This document shows, piece after piece, positions 41,851-48,990 of a stretch of 53,583 nt of DNA (position 1 is its first letter; every line of letters starts with the position of its first letter). The translations under genes were made by a program, and so were the position numbers. The notes beneath the pieces are model-generated. The model had not been told where the DNA came from and searched no databases. It saw only the letters and a program-made list of their open reading frames with translations. This stretch comes from JADJQU01 sp035490315 (lineage in GTDB: Bacteria; Planctomycetota; UBA1135; GCA-002686595), in the NCBI GenBank assembly GCA_035490315.1, contig DATHET010000043.1, positions 1-53,583 of the forward strand. The letters are read 5' to 3'.

Positions 41851-42291
41851 ATGCCGCCCCGCGACGCCGACAGTCAGTTCACCGAAGGAGCGCCCGTCAT
41901 CGAATCGAATGAAATCGCCACGGCTGCGGCCTGGCTGGCGGACCAGAAGAAAGGTCTCGACATCCGCGTGCTCGACGTGCGCGAGCACATCAAGGTTGCC
42001 GATTACTTCGTGATCGTGACGGGCACATCGCGGCCCCACATCCGAGCGATCCAGCAGGAGATCCACGTGCGCCTCAAGGCCGCCGGCGTGACTCACGGTC
42101 GCGAGGAAGGCGGAGATCTCGGTTGGTGGGTCCTGATGGACTACGGCGACGTGATCGTGCACGTGATGCAGCCCGAAGCGCGCGAATACTACGACCTCGA
42201 CGGCCTCTACCAGGATGCGACGGAGCTCAAGTGGCGCGACAGCGCCCTGCCCGAGCTGCCGCAAGCGAAGCAGCGCGCGGTCGGCGGATAG
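41851..42291 (+). CDS. rsfS: Ribosomal silencing factor RsfS
   Basis: This 146-aa protein starts at ATG 41851. It has the RsfS/DUF143 (Iojap) core: an N-terminal helix ending in LADQKKGLDIRVLDVREHIKVADYFVIVTGTSRPHIRAIQQEI, then GREEGGDLGWWVLMDYGDVIVHVMQPEAREYYDLDGLYQDA. This is nearly full-family length. RsfS binds ribosomal protein L14 (uL14) of the large subunit and blocks subunit joining when nutrients are low. It often sits next to nadD, but here it follows the hppA terminator and precedes a DUF255-like gene (27-nt gap). Confidence 0.95.
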   Translation: MPPRDADSQFTEGAPVIESNEIATAAAWLADQKKGLDIRVLDVREHIKVADYFVIVTGTSRPHIRAIQQEIHVRLKAAGVTHGREEGGDLGWWVLMDYGDVIVHVMQPEAREYYDLDGLYQDATELKWRDSALPELPQAKQRAVGG

Positions 42292-42318
42292 GTCCGATCG
42301 ATAGAATCGTCCCAGTCG

Positions 42319-44052
42319 ATGACTGTCCACTGGCACGATTGGGATGAAGTTGCGTTCGAGAGCGCGCGCGTCCAGGGACGTCCGGTCCTCTTGTTCCTGT
42401 TCGCGCGCTGGTGCCGCTTCTCGCGCGAGCTCGAGGAGCGCGTGCTCGGCTCCGCGAAAATTGCGGCGCTGCTCGAGCAGCACTTCGTCTGCCTGCGCGT
42501 CGACAAGGATCGCCGGCCCGAGATCGACGCGCGCTATTCGTCGGGAGGCTGGCCGACCCTCGCGGTGCTCGACGAGAACGGCTTGCGCCTTGCGAGCGAC
42601 GGCTATCTGGAAATCGCGGAGCTCAGCGCGCGGCTCGAGCTGGTTCGCGCTCACTACGCCGAGCGACGCGGCGCGCTGCGGCGGCGATTGGTCGAGCCCG
42701 GCGCGGCGGCGAGCCCGGGTGCGAAGCTCGATGACGAGCCGGTCGAATGGGTCGCGCGCACGCTCCTGGAAACCGCGGATCCCGTGCACGGCGGCTGGGG
42801 CGTGCAGCACAAGTTCCCCCATCCCGAGGCGATCAATTTCGCGCTGATCCGCTGGTCGGAGACCGGCGACGAATCGATGCGCAAGCTCGTGCTGCGCACG
42901 CTGCGCAACATGCAGCAGGGCGAGATCCACGACCGCGTCGAGGGCGGTTTCTATCGCTACGCGACAGCGCCGGATTGGAGCGGGCCCCACCACGAGAAGA
43001 CGCTCGATTCCAATGCGTCGCGCGCTTTCGCTTACCTCGAGGCGAATCAGGCCCTGGGCGACGAGAGTTTCGCGGCGACGGCGCGCGGCGTGCTCGACTG
43101 GATGATGGAGCGCCTCTTCGATCGCGAGAAGAAGGCGTTCCGCGGCAGCCAGGACGCGGACCCCGTCTACGCGCACCTCGCGACGCTCGGCGCGCGGCGC
43201 GAGCGCGGCGCGCCGCCCTGCGATCCGACGATTTTCGCTGGAGCCAATGCGCTCGCGGTCTCGGCCCTGTTCAAGGCGGGCGTGGTGCTGCGCAACGAGC
43301 GCTGGACCGACACGGCGCGCGGCACGCTCGAGTTCATCCTCGAGGAGCTCTTCGACGCGCGCCTCGGCGTGCACCGCTACTGGGACGGCGCGCCGCGGCT
43401 CGCGGGATTGTTGAGCGATCAGGTGCTCGTGCTGCGCGCCTTGATCGACGCGGCGCAGTACACCGGCGAGAGCCGCTGGCTCGAGCCCGCGCGCGCCATC
43501 GCCAGCCTGGCCGCCGCGAACCTGCGCGGCGAGAACGGAGCCTTCTTCGACTCGCGCGCGGACACTCAGTCGCGCGCCGGAACCGTGCGGCGCGAGCAAT
43601 CGATCTTCGAGAACGCGATGCTGGCCGAAGCGCTGCTGCGCCTGGGTCTCTTCAGCGCCTCGGAGAGCGATCGGCGCATGGCCGTCGAAGCCCTGGCCGC
43701 CTTCGCGGGCGACTACAAACGCCACGGCCACTTCGTCGCCGGCTACGCGCGCGCCGTCGCCCTGTGCATGCACCCGCCGGTGCACGTGACGATCGTCTCG
43801 GCCGCGAACGATCCCCAGGCCGGTCTCCTGCGCAAGGCCGCGCTCGAGCCCTACGTGGCGAGCTGCGTGGTCCAGAGCCTCGAGCTCGGCACCGACGATC
43901 GCCTGATCGCTCACCTGGGACTCGCCGAGGGCTGGCGCAGCGTCGGCGGCGGCGCGCGCGCATTCGTGCAGCGCGGGCGCGAGAGCTACGCCGAGACCTC
44001 CGATCCTGCTCGCCTGCCCGCATTGATGGCGCGCATCGAGCGCACGGAGTAG
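42319..44052 (+). CDS. DUF255/YyaL-like protein with a one-Cys thioredoxin domain and an alpha-toroid domain
   Basis: This 577-aa protein starts at ATG 42319. Residues ~5-110 form a thioredoxin-like domain with VLLFLFARWCRFSRELEE (Cys32-Arg-Phe-Ser35, the CxxC reduced to CxxS) and GGWPTLAVLDENG with the cis-Pro. The remaining ~420 residues have the (alpha/alpha)6-barrel look of the YyaL/spermatogenesis-associated-20 family, including GGWGVQHKFPHPEAINFAL, DRVEGGFYRYATAPDWSGPHHEKTLDSNA and the closing VHVTIVSAANDPQAG. The family's function is not established. It is shorter than the usual ~680 aa. The following sulfatase-fold gene starts 17 nt later. Confidence 0.88.
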   Translation: MTVHWHDWDEVAFESARVQGRPVLLFLFARWCRFSRELEERVLGSAKIAALLEQHFVCLRVDKDRRPEIDARYSSGGWPTLAVLDENGLRLASDGYLEIAELSARLELVRAHYAERRGALRRRLVEPGAAASPGAKLDDEPVEWVARTLLETADPVHGGWGVQHKFPHPEAINFALIRWSETGDESMRKLVLRTLRNMQQGEIHDRVEGGFYRYATAPDWSGPHHEKTLDSNASRAFAYLEANQALGDESFAATARGVLDWMMERLFDREKKAFRGSQDADPVYAHLATLGARRERGAPPCDPTIFAGANALAVSALFKAGVVLRNERWTDTARGTLEFILEELFDARLGVHRYWDGAPRLAGLLSDQVLVLRALIDAAQYTGESRWLEPARAIASLAAANLRGENGAFFDSRADTQSRAGTVRREQSIFENAMLAEALLRLGLFSASESDRRMAVEALAAFAGDYKRHGHFVAGYARAVALCMHPPVHVTIVSAANDPQAGLLRKAALEPYVASCVVQSLELGTDDRLIAHLGLAEGWRSVGGGARAFVQRGRESYAETSDPARLPALMARIERTE

Positions 44053-44069
44053 CTTTGGCTGGGCCCCCC

Positions 44070-46457
44070 GTGACTCTGCTGAAGTTTTCCTGTGTCGCGC
44101 TGCTCTTCGTGTTGGCGAGTTGCAAGCGCGAGCTGCCCCCCGCGGAGAGCGTCCTCCACCTCGACCTCACGCTTGCCGACGGCAGCTCCTCGACCGCGCG
44201 GCTGGCGGCCAGCGAAGTGACCTGGGTCGAGAAGCTGGAGCCCGCGGGGGACCAGGCGGACCTCGGGTCCTGGAGCCCGCAGTACTGCCGCGTCCACGCG
44301 ACACCCAACGGCGGCGGCGGAGTCGCGCTGGTCGGAATCGTCGTCGACGGCCCGCGCATGAAGCGCGTCGAGCTGACCTCGTCGAAGAACTATGCGGCGA
44401 GCGAGATCGATTTCGTCGAGCTCGAGCTTGCGCGCACGACGAGCGGCATCGCGCGGGTTTCCTGGCGCTCCTCGCTCGACGGCGCGGAAGCGAGCGAATA
44501 CCCGCGCGCGGCGACCATGCTCGTGCCCAACACCAACGATCCGATCAAGCTGCGCATCCCGCTCGCCTCGCAGCCCGGCTGGGTCGGGACGATCAGCGAT
44601 CTGTCGATCGCTCCCAAGGAAGACGGGACCCAGCGCTTCGATCTGATCGGCCTGCGACTGGGGCGGATCGGCTTCACGCCGGGACCCGATGCCCTTGGGC
44701 CGCTCGGAGCTTCCGCGTCGGGAGACAAGACAGCGGGCGACGGCGGTCTGATCGCTCTCGGCCGCGAAGCGCGCCGCGCCTGGCCCAGCGACTGGAACGT
44801 GCCCTTGTTCGCCAAGGCCCGCATTCCGCGCGGTGGAAAGCTGTGCATCGAGGCCGGAGTCAGCACCAACACGACCAACGTGACCGCCGAGGTGCGCTTT
44901 CGCGTCGACGCGCGCACGGACGATGGCGCGGAGTGGAAGCCGGTCGGCAGCACTTCGATCGTGCCGGGAATGCGCGCTCAAGGACCCGCGTGGGAGCACC
45001 TGACGGTCCCGCTCGCCGAGTTCGCCGGCCGCGAGATCCAGTTGCGCTTCCTCGCCGACGATCAGGGCGAGCCGAAGGAAGGCGGCAGCTTGGATCGCGC
45101 GCGTCTGTACTGGGGCGAGCCGCTGATCGAAGGCGAATACGCGAAGGACGGACGGCCGAACGTGATCCTGATCACGCTCGACACCGTGCGCGCCGACGCC
45201 ATCGGCGCGTTCAAGAGGGGCGGCGGTACGAGCCCGACGCCCTTCCTCGACAGCCTGGCCGCGCGCGGCATCGTGTTCGAGCAGGCCTGGAGCGCGTGCA
45301 ACTCGACCTCGCCGTCCCACGCTTCGCTGATGACTGGCCTGGCGGTCCAGGATCACGGGCTGATCGACAACCGCTCGCTGCTCGACGCCTCGAACGTGAC
45401 CCTCGCGGAGAATTTCCGCGCCGCGGGCTGGCAGACGGCGGCCGCGGTCAGTGTCCTGCACTTGACGCCCGAGAAATCCGGCCTGGGCCAGGGCTTCGAC
45501 CGCTTCTGGCTCGGCGACAACGATTCGGCGGCCGACGGAGCCCTGACCGGCTCGGCCGTGAAGGAATGGTTGCGCGCCTTCGGGCGCGAGGGAGCGCGGC
45601 CGACTTTCCTTTGGCTGCACCTCTTCGATGCTCACACGCCTTACGACGTGCCCAAGGGATTCCTCGAGCAGTACGCGCGGCGCATGGGCACGAAGATTCC
45701 GCCGCGCAAGGTCACGCCTGCGTCGCTGCCCGCGAATCGCTTCAGCCCCGGCGGCCAGTTCCTCGCCGACGTCACCAACAAGGAGTGGGCCGAGTTCATG
45801 TACCGCGCCTGCGTCGCTTACGACGACGAGCAGCTCAAGCAGGTGTTCGCCGTCCTCGAGCAGCACGGCGGTCTCGACAACACGTTCATCGCGGTGATCG
45901 CCGACCACGGCGAGGCCCTGGGCGAGCACGACAACTACTACCACCACACCGGGTTGTTCCGCGAAGTCATGCACGTGCCGCTGATCGTGATCGCACCTGG
46001 CGGTCCGCGCGGCGTGCGCGTCACCGAGCCGGTCTGGTCGCTCGACCTCTCGCGCACCCTGTTCAAGCTCGCGGGCTTGCCGATTCCCGAAGGCGTGCGC
46101 GGCACGGATCTGCTCGAGTTCACGGCGCTTTCCTCGCGGCCCAAGCGGCGGATCTTCTTCGAGCATTCCGACCTGCACCAGGTGGGCTGCACCGACGAGC
46201 AGCACTCGGCGATCTACACCGTGGTCGATTACCTGCAGCTCGGGCCGGAGCGCAAGATCGCGGCGGATACGCTCCAGCTCTACGATGCAGTCGCCGATCC
46301 CGGGCAACTGCACGATCTGGGTAGCGAGGATGCCGCGGCAAACGCGAAGTATCGCGAGCTGATCTCGGACTGGCGCTCGAAGGCGCTCAAGCGCACGACG
46401 CTCAAGGGCCACTTGAGCCCTGAGGAAGAGCACCGCCTGAAACAGCTCGGCTATTGA
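44070..46457 (+). CDS. Sulfatase/alkaline-phosphatase-superfamily lipoprotein with Thr at the nucleophile position
   Basis: This 795-aa protein starts at GTG 44070, followed by a lipoprotein signal (lipobox VLASC). Residues ~25-355 form a beta-rich region of unknown family. The C-terminal part is sulfatase-like: PNVILITLDTVRAD (metal Asp), STSPSHASLMTG, FLWLHLFDAHTPYDVP, FIAVIADHGEALGEHDNYYHH (metal Asp-His) and a late His in RIFFEHSDLHQ. At the place of the formylglycine Cys/Ser (C/S-x-P-S-R) it has Thr413-Ser-Pro-Ser-His, so it cannot be activated like a classical sulfatase. Thr serves as nucleophile in related phosphodiesterases of the same superfamily. It overlaps the next gene by 1 nt. 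Confidence 0.87.
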   Translation: MTLLKFSCVALLFVLASCKRELPPAESVLHLDLTLADGSSSTARLAASEVTWVEKLEPAGDQADLGSWSPQYCRVHATPNGGGGVALVGIVVDGPRMKRVELTSSKNYAASEIDFVELELARTTSGIARVSWRSSLDGAEASEYPRAATMLVPNTNDPIKLRIPLASQPGWVGTISDLSIAPKEDGTQRFDLIGLRLGRIGFTPGPDALGPLGASASGDKTAGDGGLIALGREARRAWPSDWNVPLFAKARIPRGGKLCIEAGVSTNTTNVTAEVRFRVDARTDDGAEWKPVGSTSIVPGMRAQGPAWEHLTVPLAEFAGREIQLRFLADDQGEPKEGGSLDRARLYWGEPLIEGEYAKDGRPNVILITLDTVRADAIGAFKRGGGTSPTPFLDSLAARGIVFEQAWSACNSTSPSHASLMTGLAVQDHGLIDNRSLLDASNVTLAENFRAAGWQTAAAVSVLHLTPEKSGLGQGFDRFWLGDNDSAADGALTGSAVKEWLRAFGREGARPTFLWLHLFDAHTPYDVPKGFLEQYARRMGTKIPPRKVTPASLPANRFSPGGQFLADVTNKEWAEFMYRACVAYDDEQLKQVFAVLEQHGGLDNTFIAVIADHGEALGEHDNYYHHTGLFREVMHVPLIVIAPGGPRGVRVTEPVWSLDLSRTLFKLAGLPIPEGVRGTDLLEFTALSSRPKRRIFFEHSDLHQVGCTDEQHSAIYTVVDYLQLGPERKIAADTLQLYDAVADPGQLHDLGSEDAAANAKYRELISDWRSKALKRTTLKGHLSPEEEHRLKQLGY

Positions 46458-48157
46458 TGCACGCCGTGACCGCCGACGACGCTCGATCGCGCTGGCTGGA
46501 ACGACTGGGAGTGCTCGTGATCCTGCTCGCCGGCTTCCTGCCGCGCGCGCGCGATTTTCTAGCGCCCTTCGACCGCGAGTTCGAGGGAGCCCAGGCCGCC
46601 TATTTCGCGATCGGCGCCGTGAATTACGAACGCCTGGGGATCGCGCGGACCGGCGGCTATCCCGTGTTCAACATCGACCTCGGAGCGCGCGACGATCTGC
46701 GCCGCGGCATCTGGAATCATCCTCAGAGCTGGATCGTGTACGCGAATCATCCGCCGCTGGTCCCCCTGGTCGCCTGGGCGGCGGCCGAGGTCGGCGGAAT
46801 CGGCGAGGCGGGACCGGGTCCGGACTGGAACGCAGCCTGGAAGCAGGGACTTCCGCCTTCGGGGATCGAGCCGTGGATGCGCGCGCCCTTCCTGGCTTGT
46901 GGCGTGCTCGCCTTGCTCGCCCTGTGGTGGGCCGTGCGCCAGGCCGCGGGAGCGCGGCGCGCGATGCTCGCCCTTGCGATCGCCAGCGCGACACCGGTCG
47001 CGATCGTCTACGCCACGCTCGTCAACTACGAGAATCCCGCGCTCCTGTGCCTGCTCCTGGCTGCTGGATTTTTCGCGCGCTGGATCCGGCGCGGCGGCCG
47101 TCGCGATCTGCTCGGCTGCGCCCTCGCGTTCGGCGCCGGATCCTTCGTCACCTTCTCGGGCCTGTTCCTCCTGCCGCCGCTCGCGCTGGTCGCATGGTCG
47201 AGGCGCGGAGCGAGGCAGGCTCTGGAATTCGCGGGTCTTGCGCTGCTCGCGGGCTGTGCACCGCTCGCGCTGCACGCCGCGTGGAGCGCCGTCGCGCAGG
47301 AGCGTCTCGGTTTCGATCCGCCGCCGCTCGTCGCGCGCGTTCGCGAGCTGTGGCAGCCCTTGCTCGATGGCAGCCACCCGTTCGGCGAGTGGGCAGGTCT
47401 GCAGCTCGAGCGCATCGCGGTGTGGTTCACCCTGCCGATTGCGCTCGCGGCCTGCGCGGGGCTCGCGATCTGGATCGCGTCGGCTATTGGCCGGCGAAAA
47501 GCAGAGGAAGCCGCGGCGGGGCACGATCGCAGCCTGGATCTCGAGCCTGCGTTGCTCGCGGGCGGCGCCTTGGCGCTCTTCGCGTTTTATCGACACACGC
47601 TCGATCCGCAGTTCACGTTCCTGATGCTGCTCGTCCCCGCGATCGCGGGCTTCGCCGCCCTGGCACTCGATCGCGTGGCGCCACTCCTGGAGCGATTGCG
47701 CGCGGGGCTGGCGCCGCTCGCGGTGCTCACTGGCTCACTCGCCTTGTTCGGGATCCTGCAGGCCGACAAGCTGCGCTTCGATTTCCGAGCCGGCGCGGGC
47801 GAGACTCTCGCTGGCCGCGAGCCGCCGCCCTTGCCGCTCCCCGACGTCAGCGGAAAAGAAATTGCGACCCTGGTCCCGTCCGGCGGCTTCGCGATCCATC
47901 CGGCCTGCCTAGGGTTGAATCTTGCAGTCTCGTACTACGCCTGGCGCAGCCTCTGGCCCGCGAATTCTCCGGGCGATCCCATGCCTGCGCTGGTCGCGCG
48001 CCGAGCAGGACTGGAAGCAGCGCCGCGCGTCCTGCTGCTGCCCAAACATCCCTGGCCAACCATCGCCGCTTCGATCAGCGAGTTCGAAAAGCAGCTCGTC
48101 GGAAATGAACCGCCCGATCGCGAGAGCGAGCACTGGCGCGCGTGGGACCTCCACTAG
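46457..48157 (+). CDS. GT39/ArnT-like polytopic glycosyltransferase (putative)
   Basis: This 566-aa membrane protein starts at ATG 46457, whose A is the last base of the preceding TGA stop. After the first TM helix (~15-30) the extracytoplasmic loop has FLPRARDFLAPFDREFEGAQAAYFAIGAVNYERLG, where the Asp-Arg-Glu-Glu cluster fits the acidic active site of GT-C (PMT/ArnT, GT39/GT83) enzymes, and a HPPLVPL motif typical of the second loop. About ten more hydrophobic segments follow, and then a ~110-residue soluble tail. It would transfer a sugar from a polyprenyl-phosphate carrier on the outer face. It is the last gene of the DUF255-sulfatase-GT run. Confidence 0.78.
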   Translation: MHAVTADDARSRWLERLGVLVILLAGFLPRARDFLAPFDREFEGAQAAYFAIGAVNYERLGIARTGGYPVFNIDLGARDDLRRGIWNHPQSWIVYANHPPLVPLVAWAAAEVGGIGEAGPGPDWNAAWKQGLPPSGIEPWMRAPFLACGVLALLALWWAVRQAAGARRAMLALAIASATPVAIVYATLVNYENPALLCLLLAAGFFARWIRRGGRRDLLGCALAFGAGSFVTFSGLFLLPPLALVAWSRRGARQALEFAGLALLAGCAPLALHAAWSAVAQERLGFDPPPLVARVRELWQPLLDGSHPFGEWAGLQLERIAVWFTLPIALAACAGLAIWIASAIGRRKAEEAAAGHDRSLDLEPALLAGGALALFAFYRHTLDPQFTFLMLLVPAIAGFAALALDRVAPLLERLRAGLAPLAVLTGSLALFGILQADKLRFDFRAGAGETLAGREPPPLPLPDVSGKEIATLVPSGGFAIHPACLGLNLAVSYYAWRSLWPANSPGDPMPALVARRAGLEAAPRVLLLPKHPWPTIAASISEFEKQLVGNEPPDRESEHWRAWDLH

Positions 48158-48160
48158 CCA

Positions 48161-48244
48161 CGGTACCCGGTATTCCACCACCATCCTGAACACGCTCGAT
48201 ACGTATCGAGCGTGTTCAGGATGGTGGTGGAATACCGGGTACCG
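48161..48244. repeat. Perfect 84-nt palindrome (42-bp arms, no spacer) between convergent genes
   Basis: Bases 48161-48202 and 48203-48244 are exact reverse complements with no spacer; the centre is CGATAC/GTATCG. It begins 4 nt after the stop of the GT39-like gene and reaches 29 nt into the 3' end of the exonuclease gene (stop at 48216-48218), so that gene's last codons lie in its right arm. It could serve as a bidirectional terminator, but no T tract accompanies it. Confidence 0.95.
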
Positions 48245-48932
48245 GGCCGCCTTTGAAGTGCGGCAGGAGGGTGGTCTCGAGCTTCTTGTAGAGCTCGCCG
48301 GTGGCGCGCACGTCGCGCAGGCAGTATTCGCCGATGTCCTCGATTTTGCCGTCGCGGTAGGCGCGGCCGACCTGGCTGCCGTCGATCGAGCCTTTCGGGC
48401 TCTCGATGTCGAAGCGCCGGCACCAGTAGTCGAGCGAGTAGCTCTCGCGCGTGCCGCCCTGGAAGCCGAGCACGTCGTAGAGGTCGCAGTGCGAAGCGAT
48501 GTCGTAGCGGTACGGCACGAGCTGGATCGAGGGCCGCAAGCCCAGCTGCGCCGAGCGGATCATGAGCACGGGGCCGTCGTAGCCGCGGCCGTTGTAGCTG
48601 ACCAGGCGCGGGTGCGAGCGGCCGACGATCTCCCAGAAGCGCATCAGGAGCTCGGACTCGCTGCCGCGGAAGATCTTCGAATGCGCGACCTTTTCCCAGT
48701 CGTGCTCGGGCTCGGACGGTCCTTCGAGCAGCATGATCCCGCGGTCGCGATCGAGGTCCCACATGCCGATCGCGATCACTTTTCCGAGGCCCGGAAAGAG
48801 GGCCGTGCGCTCGGGCACGCCGTCGCGATCTTCCGGCGTGCGCGCGCGGTGCAGCAGATAGCCGCGCGTGATCTCGTCGATTTCGCTCCAGGGAAACCCC
48901 GCCACTTCGATGTCGAATGCGATCGTCGCCAT
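48216..48932 (-). CDS. Predicted 3'-5' exonuclease, PolB-exonuclease-like (DnaQ/RNase H fold)
   Basis: This 238-aa protein starts at ATG 48932. The exonuclease motifs are Exo I FDIEVAGFP (Asp, Glu at the start), Exo II SYNGRGYDGPVLM (the N-G-R-G-[FY]-D pattern) and Exo III YCLRDVRATGELY (C-x-x-D-V). It matches the family of predicted exonucleases related to the proofreading domain of family B polymerases. It should remove nucleotides from 3' ends using two divalent metals. The last residues (VPGIPPPS) are encoded inside the 84-nt palindrome, so the natural C-terminus may have been altered by that insertion or rearrangement. Confidence 0.88.
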   Translation of the reverse strand: MATIAFDIEVAGFPWSEIDEITRGYLLHRARTPEDRDGVPERTALFPGLGKVIAIGMWDLDRDRGIMLLEGPSEPEHDWEKVAHSKIFRGSESELLMRFWEIVGRSHPRLVSYNGRGYDGPVLMIRSAQLGLRPSIQLVPYRYDIASHCDLYDVLGFQGGTRESYSLDYWCRRFDIESPKGSIDGSQVGRAYRDGKIEDIGEYCLRDVRATGELYKKLETTLLPHFKGGPVPGIPPPS

Positions 48933-48990
48933 GGTGCGGGCGGCGATTCTACGCAGCCGCCGATCAGATCGCGAACGCGCGCTAGGCCGA

